Below are positions 1 to 8,527 of a stretch of 46,300 nt of DNA, piece by piece. The translations under genes were made by a program, and so were the position numbers. This stretch comes from CAYRZL01 sp964428795 (GTDB lineage Bacteria > Bacillota > Clostridia > Lachnospirales > Lachnospiraceae): assembly GCA_964428795.1 (NCBI GenBank), contig CAYRZL010000010.1, positions 1 through 46,300 of the forward strand, in the 5' to 3' direction. Each line of letters starts with the position of its first letter. Within the stretch, counting starts at the first letter, position 1. The notes under the pieces were generated by a model, which saw nothing but the letters and a program-made list of their open reading frames with translations, had not been told where the DNA came from and searched no databases.

Positions 1-1250
1 CCCTGACCGGCACCCTCCAGCGCTCCTTCTTCAAGATTTACAACCTGACCGAGGGTACTTATACGCTGACAGAGGAAACAGCGCCAACCTATAGCCTCAC
101 ACTGGGCGGGTCAACGGATGATGCTGCTACCTTCAAGTCCATTGGTGACATGACCATTAAGCTGGCCTCTGGAAGCTACTGGTATTACAAGACCACCGGC
201 ACAGGAAATACCATCATTGTCCCGCAGGGTGATCTCGGTAACGAATACGACACCGTGACCAGGGCCGATGGTTCAACCTTATCGGTACCGGAAACCTTTA
301 GCTACCGGGCGGAGGATGGAACCGTCTATCCGGCAACCGTCGGCGATAAGGTCGAAACCACTGACGGAACGATTGCCTACAAGTTCACCTATACGAACGG
401 GAGCGGAACCGAAGTTTCCAACACCCTGTACCTGGAAGAAACCAGCGGCTTCACCCTGGAAGTCACCGGCGCAGCAGCCACCCGTGTTGTGAAGGTGGAC
501 GAAACCGGCACCTCGGCGGCCTACTACGACAGCACCACCACCGCCTATCAGGGCGGCTTCCGGGTGATGAACACCTCGGAGGCTTCCGATGCCACCCTCA
601 CCCTGGTGAAGGTAGATGCCACCGCCGACGCGAGCGTGACCAATACCTCGAATGGGTATACCTCTCCCGATGATGGGACATTCACCGTGTCGGCAACCAC
701 CGGCACCGGGGATGACGCCACGACCACCTATACAGCCTATAACTACCTCACCGGCGCAAAGTTCTACCTGTACTACAAAACCACAGGCGATGGAACCGAG
801 GAAGAAAAGTATTACTACAGCGTTGATGATGATGGCGTGGTTCAGTGGGCTAACAACCTGGACGCTGCGGAAAAGGTCGGCGTTGATAATTACGGCTCCC
901 TGACCTTCAGCTCCCTGAACAAGAGCAACACCTATTACCTGGTGGAGTGCCAGGCCCCGGATGGCTATAGCCTGCTCACCGAGGAGCTGGAAGTCAAGTG
1001 GGATGCCAGCGGAAATCTCACCGTGACCGGCACATCTGGTACAGAGTACCACCTGGAAACGATCAAGGATGAGGACAAGAACACCTCGACTACCTATCTG
1101 GTAGTCTACAACACCGGCGGCTATGCGCTGCCGAAGACCGGCGGGGCCGGGAGCTATATGTTCACATTGGGCGGAATTGCGATTTTGGCAGTGGTCACCC
1201 TTGTGTATGGATGCGGACTGAGGCGCAGGCGTGAAAGGAGGGCTGAGTGA
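1..1250 (+). CDS. SpaA-like pilin or pilus adhesin, C-terminal part (5' end outside window)
   Basis: Seen: the frame is open from the first base (first full codon at 3) to the TGA at 1248-1250, giving 415 residues, so the start lies upstream. The chain is rich in Thr, Gly and Asp with many short beta-strand segments. A Cna-B/SpaA-type domain begins at GAKFYLYY (about nt 752) and ends with the E-box YYLVECQAPDGY (Glu codon at 945-947). These are the usual Lys and Glu of an intramolecular isopeptide bond. The C-terminus is a sorting signal: LPKTG, a hydrophobic segment and an RRRRERR tail. Known: such proteins are exported and joined to pili or peptidoglycan by sortases. Inferred: as the first and apparently largest pilin of the operon it may be the tip adhesin. 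Its codon use is GC-rich compared with the genes after 5960. Confidence 0.85.
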   Translation, partial: LTGTLQRSFFKIYNLTEGTYTLTEETAPTYSLTLGGSTDDAATFKSIGDMTIKLASGSYWYYKTTGTGNTIIVPQGDLGNEYDTVTRADGSTLSVPETFSYRAEDGTVYPATVGDKVETTDGTIAYKFTYTNGSGTEVSNTLYLEETSGFTLEVTGAAATRVVKVDETGTSAAYYDSTTTAYQGGFRVMNTSEASDATLTLVKVDATADASVTNTSNGYTSPDDGTFTVSATTGTGDDATTTYTAYNYLTGAKFYLYYKTTGDGTEEEKYYYSVDDDGVVQWANNLDAAEKVGVDNYGSLTFSSLNKSNTYYLVECQAPDGYSLLTEELEVKWDASGNLTVTGTSGTEYHLETIKDEDKNTSTTYLVVYNTGGYALPKTGGAGSYMFTLGGIAILAVVTLVYGCGLRRRRERRAE

Positions 1251-1498
1251 TCCGTCTCAAAGCGGCGGAAAATCGCCTCCCAAAATTAAGACTGTAGTCC
1301 CCTCCGGGCTTGCAGCATGGGGAGGGAGGCGCAAACAGCAACTCCCGCGCCGGCGATGCGCCGCAGACCACATTCATGATAGATTAGAAATTTGTGCAAA
1401 GGCGGGAACCCATCAATCCGGCCCGCGCACAACCACCGGGGGCGGTCCCCTCAGCCGCCTGCCGCGTAAATAATCATGAGGAGAAAGGAATTTTAACC
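1251..1498 (+). other. GC-rich spacer between tip and major pilin genes, with weak hairpins
   Basis: This 248-base gap holds no convincing gene. Three small inverted repeats are visible: GGCG/CGCC around 1264-1277, a TCCC-TCC/GGA-GGGA stem with one bulged C (1298-1305 with 1321-1327), and CGGCG/CGCCG around 1351-1363. None is followed by a T-run, so they do not look like intrinsic terminators. They could be RNA-processing or attenuation structures. A clear Shine-Dalgarno GAGGAGAAAGG lies just before the next start at 1499. I see no convincing promoter. Confidence 0.35.
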
Positions 1499-3163
1499 AT
1501 GAAAGCGATGAAAAAAGTTTTCGCACTTCTTCTGGCTGTTGTCATGGTCATGAGCCTGAGCGTTGGCGCGTTTGCGGAAGGCGAAACCGAAACTGCAAAG
1601 GGCAGCATTACCGTGACCAATGCGTCTATTGGACAGACCTACAATGTGTACAAGATTTTTGACGCGACCCTGAACGATGATACCAATCCCACCGGTATCT
1701 CCTATACTGCCACCGAGGAGCAAAAGACATTCTATGAGAATCAGAATGAAAATCCGTTTGTGTTCACCAAAAACGCTGATGGTACATATTATGTGACCAT
1801 TGGAACGGACAGCAGTACGAACAAGAAATATACTGACGCGGAAATTATTGCGTTCCTTCAGGGCTTTTACACCAAGACCGAGAACGCGGACGGAACAACA
1901 ACCATCGCGCTGAACGCTAATTTTGCTAAGGTTGTGACTGTTGGGACAGCGACAGAAGCTACATCCAGCACCTTGACTTTCTCCAACCTCGACTATGGTT
2001 ATTATCTGGTGACCAGTTCTCTGGGCGCAGTTGTCACCATTGACAGCACATACCCCGATGTAGAAGTCATTGACAAGAACACCGAAGAGCCTACCACAGA
2101 CGACAACATGAAGAAAATTGTGATCACCGATGAAAATGGAACAACAAGCCTTGTTGATTCTACAACTGCTTCTGTTGGCGATACTTTGAATTTCCAGGTG
2201 ACCGTTCATGCAGTGAACTTTATGACTGCTGAGAATGAGGAAACCGGGAAAACGGAAACCACCCTGATTACCAAATATGTGGTGACAGATACTCCGACCA
2301 ATATGGCCATTGATTCCACGAGCATTGCTGTCAAGGTTGGCAATACCACTCTGGAGAACACTGCTGACGATACAAAATATACCGTTGCAGTGGATGAAAA
2401 AACTGGGGTGCTGACAGTTACAATCCCTTGGGCAAAAGATACGGATAATGATGGCACGGAGGATGCCAGCCTTTATGCGGCTCCGACTGATATTGTTGTA
2501 ACTTATTCTGCTGAGGTTCTGGCAGGTGCTGCGGATGACGATGCTACGAACAGCGCTGTTGCTACTTATAACGATGGCAAAAATATTGGTGACGATACCA
2601 CCGATGTTTCCACTTACTACTTCGATCTGACCAAGACCGATGGCGCTAACAAGGTTGCCGAGGGTGAAACCGGGGTAAACACCTCCGTTCTGGCTGGCGC
2701 CGTGTTTGAATTGTACACCACTGAGACGGAAGGTACTGCGATTCAGTTGGTTGACGATGGTGAGGGCGTTTATCATGTAGCTGATTCCACCGAGATTGAG
2801 GCTGCGAAAACAGATACCACCATTAAATTGACCACCGAAATCACCACACCTGAATCCGGCAAGGTTCAGGTGAAGGGTCTGGCCAACGGCACCTATTATC
2901 TGGAAGAGACCAAGGCTCCCGACGGCTACAACCTGCTGGCGTCCCGCACTCCCTTTACGATTAAGGACGCAGATAAGGCTGACACCGTAGATCAGGACTC
3001 AAATGTGACTGCCTATGGTGTTGAGATTGAGAACAATGCCGGCTCCGCGCTTCCTGCTACAGGCGGCATCGGTACGACGATCTTCTATGTCGTTGGCGCT
3101 ATCCTTGTTCTTGGCGCGGCTGTCCTGCTGATCACCAAAAAGCGCATGTCTGGCGTAGAGTAA
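1499..3163 (+). CDS. Major pilin subunit, isopeptide-forming, LPATG-anchored
   Basis: 554 residues. The start at 1499 is chosen because it follows GAGGAGAAAGG and begins a clear signal peptide (MKAMKKVFALLLAVVMVMSL, cleavage after AFA). The upstream in-frame ATG at 1394 would only add a non-signal leader. A first domain ends at the pilin-motif-like stretch YPDVEVIDKN, with Lys193 the likely cross-linking lysine. A second domain resembles the fimbrial isopeptide D2 fold (about 205-370). A Cna-B domain follows (FDLTKTDG ... YYLEETKAPDGYN, about 375-510). The C-terminus carries LPATGG, a membrane segment and a KKR tail. Known: class C sortases polymerise such subunits through the pilin lysine. 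The adjacent class C sortase at 3399 fits this. Lower GC and different codon use from the flanking pilins suggest frequent exchange. Confidence 0.9.
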   Translation: MKAMKKVFALLLAVVMVMSLSVGAFAEGETETAKGSITVTNASIGQTYNVYKIFDATLNDDTNPTGISYTATEEQKTFYENQNENPFVFTKNADGTYYVTIGTDSSTNKKYTDAEIIAFLQGFYTKTENADGTTTIALNANFAKVVTVGTATEATSSTLTFSNLDYGYYLVTSSLGAVVTIDSTYPDVEVIDKNTEEPTTDDNMKKIVITDENGTTSLVDSTTASVGDTLNFQVTVHAVNFMTAENEETGKTETTLITKYVVTDTPTNMAIDSTSIAVKVGNTTLENTADDTKYTVAVDEKTGVLTVTIPWAKDTDNDGTEDASLYAAPTDIVVTYSAEVLAGAADDDATNSAVATYNDGKNIGDDTTDVSTYYFDLTKTDGANKVAEGETGVNTSVLAGAVFELYTTETEGTAIQLVDDGEGVYHVADSTEIEAAKTDTTIKLTTEITTPESGKVQVKGLANGTYYLEETKAPDGYNLLASRTPFTIKDADKADTVDQDSNVTAYGVEIENNAGSALPATGGIGTTIFYVVGAILVLGAAVLLITKKRMSGVE

Positions 3164-3211
3164 TTGCTTAAAAACTGTTTTTTGAAACGCTGATTAGAAT
3201 ATTTCCTTACA

Positions 3212-3235
3212 CCGGGGAGCGTAAAAGCTCTCCGG
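3212..3235 (+). promoter_or_regulatory. Stable hairpin between major pilin and sortase genes
   Basis: CCGGGGAGC (3212-3220) pairs with GCTCTCCGG (3227-3235): 9 bp including one G.U, with a 6-base loop. No T-run follows. It lies 48 bases after the pilin stop and well before the sortase start. It may stabilise the 3' end of the abundant pilin message or partly attenuate transcription into the sortase gene. Confidence 0.5.
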
Positions 3236-3398
3236 AGGGTGGGGAAAATCTGTGAAGAGAGCTGTAACCGCAGGGGAAATTTCATGAACGGCGCAGATAG
3301 CGCGGATCATAAGCTCGTGAAACTTTCCGTGCTGTTATCCGAAAGCGGAACACACGAACAGATGAAGAATAAAAATTTACAGATAGCTGGAGAGACCT

Positions 3399-4241
3399 AT
3401 GAAAAAGAAACGAAATCTATTCACGCTGATTTTGGTTCTGGTCTTCCTCGTGGGCATAGCCATCCTGCTCTATCCTACCGTCTCCAACTGGTGGAACAGC
3501 CGGGTGCAGAGCAGGGCCATTGTGGACTATGACGCCGTTGTGGCGGATATGTCCGGGGAGGATTATGATGCCGAGTTTGCAAAGGCAGATGCTTATAACG
3601 AGGCTCTGAAGCAGATATCATCCCCCCTTATCAATTATGAACAGGTGGAAGGCTATGAGGACGTTCTGAACGTGTCGGGAGACGGCATGATGGGATATGT
3701 TGAAATTCCGAGGATCAACGTGAAGCTGCCCATCTATCACGGCACTTCGGACGAGGTGCTGAACGTGGCGGCTGGGCATCTGGAGGGAACCTCCCTACCG
3801 GTTGGCGGCGAGGGTACCCACTGTGTTTTATCGGCCCATAGAGGACTCCCGAGCGCAAAGCTCTTTACCAACCTGGATAAGCTGGAGGAGGGCGATACCT
3901 TTACCATCACGGTTCTTAACCGCCTGCTGACATACGAGGTGGATCAGATCCGCATCGTGCTGCCGGAGGAAGTGGATGAGCTGGACGTGGTGGATGGCAA
4001 AGACTATGTGACGCTTCTGACCTGTACCCCCTACGGCATTAACACCCATCGGCTGCTCGTTCGGGGACATCGCATTGACAATGCCGAATCGGACGAGATC
4101 GTGATAAAGAGCGAGGCCTATGAGCTGGATTCCACCATGCTGGCCCCGGCTGTGGCAGCCCCGCTGTTATTGATTTTATTGATTATCCTGCTGGTGAAAT
4201 ACCGGAAAAAGAAGGATTACCGGAATCGCCGCGGCAAATGA
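3399..4241 (+). CDS. Class C (pilin-polymerising) sortase
   Basis: 280 residues. There is an N-terminal membrane anchor (about 7-26) and a C-terminal hydrophobic segment (about 248-268) with a KYRKKKDYRNRR tail, the two-anchor arrangement typical of class C enzymes. Catalytic residues are visible: His147 in LSAHRG, Cys209 in TLLTCTPYG and Arg222 in LLVRGHR. The start is preceded by GGAGAG. Role: a membrane transpeptidase that cleaves the LPxTG signal of the major pilin and links it to the pilin-motif lysine of the next subunit. It lies between the major and minor pilin genes. A lid motif such as DPW or DPF was not recognised with confidence. Confidence 0.92.
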   Translation: MKKKRNLFTLILVLVFLVGIAILLYPTVSNWWNSRVQSRAIVDYDAVVADMSGEDYDAEFAKADAYNEALKQISSPLINYEQVEGYEDVLNVSGDGMMGYVEIPRINVKLPIYHGTSDEVLNVAAGHLEGTSLPVGGEGTHCVLSAHRGLPSAKLFTNLDKLEEGDTFTITVLNRLLTYEVDQIRIVLPEEVDELDVVDGKDYVTLLTCTPYGINTHRLLVRGHRIDNAESDEIVIKSEAYELDSTMLAPAVAAPLLLILLIILLVKYRKKKDYRNRRGK

Positions 4242-4257
4242 GAGGAGAATGGAGAAT

Positions 4258-5190
4258 ATGAGTAAATTATTTAGAACCATGGGAGGATTCCTGCTGACGC
4301 TGGCCCTGCTCCTCTCCATGAGCACGGCGGCTTTCGCCTACACGGACATTGATACCGAAAAGACCGGTTCCATCACCGTGTCCCCCGCAAACGGGCAGTC
4401 CATCGGGACGGAGCTGACTGTCTATCAGGTGGCGGATGCGGAGGTTGATGACGCCGACCAGATATATGTGCTGACGGAGGACTTCGCAGGCAGCGGAGCC
4501 GACCTGACGAATCTGGATGATACCGGGGCTCTGGCTGAAAAGCTGGCCGCGTATGCGGAAAAAAATGGTCTCTCGGGGACCGTAAAGACCGTGGAAACGG
4601 ACGGCTCTGTGACCTTCGCTAAGCTGCCCCTTGGTCTTTATCTGGTCATTCAGACCGTTATCCGGCCGGGTGAAACAATCGTAAACCCCTTCCTCGTCAG
4701 CGTACCGGCGCTGGAGGGAGAAAGCTGGATCTATGACGTGGACGCCAGTCCAAAGGCGGAGACATATGAGCTGGTCGATGTGACCGTAAAAAAAATCTGG
4801 AACGATGGGGGGAGCTCAAAGCTGCGGCCCGGTTCCATCAAAGTCGAACTGTACAGGGATTCTGCCCTGATCGATACTGTCAGTCTGGATGCTGACGGCG
4901 GCTGGGCTTACACATGGACGGATATGGATAAGAGCGACGGATATTCCGTTACTGAGGAGAGTGTGAGCGGCTATACGGCAAAATACAGTCAGGACGGATA
5001 TACATTTACCATAACAAATACGGGCGATTCTGCAGCCAAAACCACTCCGACTTCCAAAACGCCCACATCCTCAAAGCTTGCGCAGACAGGACAGCTCAAC
5101 TGGCCGATTCCGCTGCTGGCAGGTTTTGGCCTGGTATTGTTTGCTTTGGGCTGGAGTCTGGTGTTCTTAAAGAGGAAAGAAAATGCGTAA
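4258..5190 (+). CDS. Minor (probably basal) pilin, Cna-B domain, LAQTG sorting signal
   Basis: 310 residues. The start at 4258 is preferred because AGGAGA (4243-4248) sits about 9 bases upstream; the ATG at 4249 is too close to it. A signal peptide ends near AAFAYTD. The N-terminal half is a pilin-type beta domain (up to about 160). A Cna-B domain follows, from VTVKKIWNDGG to YTFTITNT (Lys and Glu/Asn candidates for an isopeptide bond). A short Thr/Ser/Pro linker leads to LAQTGQ, a hydrophobic helix and a KRKENA tail. The LAQTG variant differs from LPATG and LPKTG of the other two pilins and may mark it for the second sortase. The gene overlaps the next sortase by 8 bases, so translation is probably coupled. 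The basal role is inferred. Confidence 0.85.
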   Translation: MSKLFRTMGGFLLTLALLLSMSTAAFAYTDIDTEKTGSITVSPANGQSIGTELTVYQVADAEVDDADQIYVLTEDFAGSGADLTNLDDTGALAEKLAAYAEKNGLSGTVKTVETDGSVTFAKLPLGLYLVIQTVIRPGETIVNPFLVSVPALEGESWIYDVDASPKAETYELVDVTVKKIWNDGGSSKLRPGSIKVELYRDSALIDTVSLDADGGWAYTWTDMDKSDGYSVTEESVSGYTAKYSQDGYTFTITNTGDSAAKTTPTSKTPTSSKLAQTGQLNWPIPLLAGFGLVLFALGWSLVFLKRKENA

Positions 5191-5767
5191 AAAAACAGGA
5201 TTGATATTTATGTTCGTAGGGGCGGCCTTGCTGATTGCAGCGCTGTCCCTGCTGCTTTATAACCGGACGGAAGATGAAAAGGCGGGAAGAGCGGCGGATG
5301 AAATTCTTCCATCCGTGACCGCGGCTATTGTGGAGCCGGACGAAGGGGACGATAACGGCACGGAAATGACTGTGGCGGAGATCGACGGATATGGTTATAT
5401 CGGGTATCTCTCCATCCCTGTGCTGGAGCTGGATCTCCCGGTCATGAGCGAGTGGGATTATACCCGGCTGAAAATTGCCCCCTGCCGCTATATCGGCTCC
5501 ACAAAAACAGATGACCTGGTGATCTGCGGACATAATTACGACCGGCACTTCGGACGGCTGAAAAATTTGCAGGCGGGGGATCTGGTGACATTCACAGATA
5601 TGGACGGTGTCATTATCGCTTATGAAGTGAAGGAAGTGGAGATCCTCCAGCCCACCCAGGTGGAGGAGATGATCGAGAGCAGCTATGATCTGACGCTCTA
5701 TACGTGTACCTACGGCGGAAAAACCCGTGTGACAGTGCGCTGCGGCAGAGTGGAGGGAGAGAAATGA
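5183..5767 (+). CDS. Second small sortase (class not certain; housekeeping or class D-like)
   Basis: 194 residues with one N-terminal membrane helix (about 5-25). The catalytic core is complete: His117 in CGHNYD, Cys175 in TLYTCTYGG and Arg186 in VTVRCGR. It lacks the C-terminal membrane segment of the class C enzyme at 3399. The ATG overlaps the end of the LAQTG pilin gene and has AGAGGAAAG upstream. Known: pilus loci often pair a polymerising sortase with one that attaches the finished fibre to peptidoglycan. Inferred: the overlap with the LAQTG pilin gene suggests that pilin as its substrate. Confidence 0.85.
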   Translation: MRKKTGLIFMFVGAALLIAALSLLLYNRTEDEKAGRAADEILPSVTAAIVEPDEGDDNGTEMTVAEIDGYGYIGYLSIPVLELDLPVMSEWDYTRLKIAPCRYIGSTKTDDLVICGHNYDRHFGRLKNLQAGDLVTFTDMDGVIIAYEVKEVEILQPTQVEEMIESSYDLTLYTCTYGGKTRVTVRCGRVEGEK

Positions 5768-5925
5768 GCGCGAAGGACAATAAGAAAATCAGACCCGGCT
5801 TCCGTTTCGGCAGACTGACGGTCATCGGTTTTGAAGGCACAGCCGGGGAACTGGGCAGGCTCGGAACGACAAATTACTGGAAATGCCGGTGTGACTGCGG
5901 CAAGGAAACCGTCCCGGCCGATTAG
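5764..5925 (+). pseudogene. Truncated AP2/HNH-like DNA-binding protein fragment
   Basis: A 53-residue frame whose ATG overlaps the sortase stop (ATGA). It contains GFRFGRLTVIGFEG and YWKCRCDCGKE, which match the N-terminal part of phage and mobile-element AP2/HNH-like proteins (GxRFGRLTV...W.CRCDCG). In those families the chain normally continues with a segment ending near KSCGC; here it stops right after CDCGKETVPAD. Four bases later a strong terminator begins. It is either a remnant or a very short zinc-binding protein co-translated with the sortase. I favour a remnant marking an old junction. Confidence 0.6.
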
Positions 5926-5928
5926 ACG

Positions 5929-5961
5929 AGTCAGATTCCAAATGGGGTCTGACTTTTTTTT
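5929..5961 (+). terminator. Rho-independent terminator of the pilus operon
   Basis: AGTCAGATTCC (5929-5939) pairs with GGGGTCTGACT (5944-5954), 11 bp with two G.U pairs and an AAAT loop, followed by a run of eight T. It separates the pilus operon from murI. Confidence 0.93.
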
Positions 5962-5966
5962 ATAGC

Positions 5967-5995
5967 TTGAATAATATGTCCGAAACGGTTAGAAT
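5967..5995 (+). promoter_or_regulatory. SigA-type promoter for murI
   Basis: TTGAAT (5967-5972), a 17-base spacer and TAGAAT (5990-5995), directly after the pilus terminator and 35 bases before the murI start. Confidence 0.7.
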
Positions 5996-6029
5996 AGAAC
6001 GGAATACAAATACAGGAGATTTTTTACAT

Positions 6030-6869
6030 ATGTCAGATACAGTTACAGAGAGATTGAGAGATCTGCCGATCGGAGTTTTTGATTCCGGCGTGGGAGGCCT
6101 GACCGTAGCCAGAGAGATCATGCGTCAGCTTCCAAATGAGAGGATCATCTATTTTGGCGATACCGCCAGGGTGCCCTACGGCAGTAAATCCAAAGATACG
6201 ATCATCCGGTTTTGCCGGCAGATCATCCATTTTTTAAAGAGCAGGGGCGTAAAAGCAATCGTGTTTGCCTGCAATACAGCCAGCGCGCTGGCGTTGGAGA
6301 CGATTCAGCCAAAGCTGGATATTCCCGTCATCGGAGTGATAAAGCCCGGCGCCCGGGTTGCGGCGCAGACGACAAAAAACGGTAAGATCGGCGTGATCGC
6401 CACGGAAGCGACCATCGGAAGCCAGATCTATAATAAGGTAATCCGTCAGCAAAAGCAGTATGTGAGTGTGTTTGAAAAAGCGGCGCCGCTGCTATGCCCG
6501 CTGGTGGAGGAGGGATGGCTGAAGGATCCGGTTACGGTGGAGGTCATCAGTCGGTATACGGAGCCGCTGCAGGAGTCCGGCATCGATACGCTGATACTGG
6601 GCTGTACCCATTATCCGCTGCTGCGCTCCACGTTCCGCCAGATTCTGGGAGATGAGGTGACATTGGTGAATCCGGCTTACGAGACTGCGATGGAGCTTCG
6701 CGTTTTGCTGAAAGAGAATGATCTTTTGCGGGAGGATCCCTACGAGGGAAGCGGCAGAATGTACGAGTTTTATGTCAGCGATGCGGCGGATAAATTCAAG
6801 CAGTTCGCCAATTCGATCCTGCCATACGATATTAACGATACACAACTGATACATATTGAGGAGTATTAG
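6030..6869 (+). CDS. murI: Glutamate racemase
   Basis: 279 residues, normal for the family. It converts L-glutamate to D-glutamate for peptidoglycan. The motifs DSGVGGLT, the first catalytic cysteine Cys81 (FACNTAS) and the second Cys192 (LGCTHYPLL) are all present. The start at 6030 is chosen over the ATG at 5967, which lies inside the promoter; AGGAG sits 11 bases upstream. It has its own promoter, and the next gene follows after 2 bases, so the two are probably co-transcribed. Confidence 0.95.
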   Translation: MSDTVTERLRDLPIGVFDSGVGGLTVAREIMRQLPNERIIYFGDTARVPYGSKSKDTIIRFCRQIIHFLKSRGVKAIVFACNTASALALETIQPKLDIPVIGVIKPGARVAAQTTKNGKIGVIATEATIGSQIYNKVIRQQKQYVSVFEKAAPLLCPLVEEGWLKDPVTVEVISRYTEPLQESGIDTLILGCTHYPLLRSTFRQILGDEVTLVNPAYETAMELRVLLKENDLLREDPYEGSGRMYEFYVSDAADKFKQFANSILPYDINDTQLIHIEEY

Positions 6870-6871
6870 AT

Positions 6872-7321
6872 ATGACGAAGGATGTATTGCTGACCATCAG
6901 CGGTATGCAGTTTGCCATGGACGATGAGGATGAACCTATCGAGGTGATCACCGCGGGAGGCTATTATAAAAAAAACGGAAAGCATTATGTAATCTATGAT
7001 GAGGTCACGGAGGGCCTTGAAGGCGTGACAAAAAATGTGATCAAAATCCACAAGGATGGAATGGACATTACGAAGCGGGGCGCCGCAAATGCACATATGA
7101 TATTTGAAAAAAACAGGAAGAGCGTCACTTATTATCAGACGCCGTACGGAAGTCTTCTGATTGGTATCGACGCGAAAAAAATGCAGATTAAGGAGACGGA
7201 GAAGAATATTGACGTGAAGGTGGAGTATGCACTGGAAGTAAATTATGAGCATCTTGCGGACTGTGCCATCACAATGAACATCAAATCCATGGAGGCGGAG
7301 GATTTCAGCCTGCAGACATGA
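6872..7321 (+). CDS. DUF1934 family protein (YwiB-like beta-barrel)
   Basis: 149 residues. It begins MTKDVLLTISGMQF and has the pattern of the DUF1934/YwiB family: a small calycin-like beta-barrel with repeated strands (GGYYKKNGKHYVIYDE, SVTYYQTPYGSLLIGI, YALEVNYEHLADCAITM). No signal peptide or membrane segment. The function is not established. It starts 2 bases after murI, with the likely ribosome site GAGGAG inside the murI end. Confidence 0.75.
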   Translation: MTKDVLLTISGMQFAMDDEDEPIEVITAGGYYKKNGKHYVIYDEVTEGLEGVTKNVIKIHKDGMDITKRGAANAHMIFEKNRKSVTYYQTPYGSLLIGIDAKKMQIKETEKNIDVKVEYALEVNYEHLADCAITMNIKSMEAEDFSLQT

Positions 7322-7364
7322 AAACAGTATGTTGATATTTAAAGAGAGGGAAGGAGAGACGGAT

Positions 7365-8501
7365 ATGATTTACAAAGAGTTTCAGGATTTAAAACTGTCT
7401 TCATTGGGATTCGGCGCCATGCGTCTGCCGGTGATCAATGGAAAAAATGAAAGCATTGATCAAAAACAGACAAAGGAAATGGTGGAATACGCCATGGAAC
7501 ATGGAATCAATTATTATGATACCGCATGGGGATATCATGATGGAAATTCCGAAATTGCCATCGGAGAAGCCCTTGGCGGCTTTCCAAGGGACAGTTTTTA
7601 TCTGGCGACCAAATTTCCCGGATATGATCTGGAAAATATGGATAAAACAGAGGAAATATTTGAAAAACAGCTGAAAAAATGTCGGGTGGATTATTTTGAC
7701 TTTTATCTGATTCACAATGTGTGCGAGAAGAATATCGATCACTATCTGGATGAAAAATACGGTATCCTGCCATATTTTCTGAAACAGAAGGAGAGTGGCC
7801 GTATCCGTCATTTCGGATTTTCCGTGCACGGAAGCCTTGAAGTGATGAACCGGTTTTTGGAAGTTTACGGACCGTACATGGAGTTTTGCCAGATACAGTT
7901 AAACTATCTGGACTGGAAATTTCAGAACGCGAAAGCCAAAGTAGAACGCCTGAATGAATTGCATATTCCAATCTGGGTTATGGAACCGCTGCGTGGCGGA
8001 AAGCTGGTAAAGCCGGATGAAAAATACGAAAAGAGGATGAAAGCGCTGCGTCCGGAGGAATCCGCCCACGGTTGGGCATTCCGCTTTTTACAGAGTATTC
8101 CGGGCGTGACTATGATCCTGTCCGGTATGTCAGATTTTGAACAGATAGTGGATAATATTCAGATTTTCAGTCAGGATAAACCGCTGAATGGACAGGAAAT
8201 GGATACGCTGCTTGGCATTGGGGACGCAATGGTAAAGCCGAATACGCTGTCATGTACGGCATGCCGCTATTGTACGACCCACTGTCCGCAGCAGCTGGAC
8301 ATTCCGAGATTGCTGGAATTATACAATGAACATGCGTTCAGCGGCGGCGGATTTATAGCGCCGATGGTCATTGACACACTTCCGGAGGAAAAACGTCCGT
8401 CCGCATGTATCGGCTGCAGAAGCTGTGAAGCAGTCTGTCCGCAGCAGATCAGGATTTCGGAGGCGCTGGCGGATTTCTCGGAAAAATTAAAAGAAAAATA
8501 A
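7365..8501 (+). CDS. Aldo/keto reductase with C-terminal 4Fe-4S ferredoxin domain
   Basis: 378 residues. The start at 7365 follows AAGGAGAG; the ATG at 7329 has no ribosome site. The AKR tetrad can be followed as Asp and Tyr in YYDTAWGYHDG, Lys in LATKFPG and His in LIHNVC. The TIM-barrel part ends near residue 285. Two ferredoxin-like motifs follow: Cys297/300/303 with Cys307 and Cys348/351/354 with Cys358, each ending in CPQQ. Known: this fused family is common in anaerobes and is usually annotated as an Fe-S oxidoreductase; the physiological substrate is unknown. Confidence 0.88.
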   Translation: MIYKEFQDLKLSSLGFGAMRLPVINGKNESIDQKQTKEMVEYAMEHGINYYDTAWGYHDGNSEIAIGEALGGFPRDSFYLATKFPGYDLENMDKTEEIFEKQLKKCRVDYFDFYLIHNVCEKNIDHYLDEKYGILPYFLKQKESGRIRHFGFSVHGSLEVMNRFLEVYGPYMEFCQIQLNYLDWKFQNAKAKVERLNELHIPIWVMEPLRGGKLVKPDEKYEKRMKALRPEESAHGWAFRFLQSIPGVTMILSGMSDFEQIVDNIQIFSQDKPLNGQEMDTLLGIGDAMVKPNTLSCTACRYCTTHCPQQLDIPRLLELYNEHAFSGGGFIAPMVIDTLPEEKRPSACIGCRSCEAVCPQQIRISEALADFSEKLKEK

Positions 8502-8527
8502 AAATTCTAAGGATGGGAGCGAAAGGG

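Noticed and set aside
279..1052. Long minus-strand frame opposite the first pilin gene
   Set aside because: It is a shadow of the GC-rich coding frame, with no start signals.
3239..3532. Possible small protein between the pilin and class C sortase genes
   Set aside because: It runs out of frame into the sortase gene, shows no domain, and has only a weak site.
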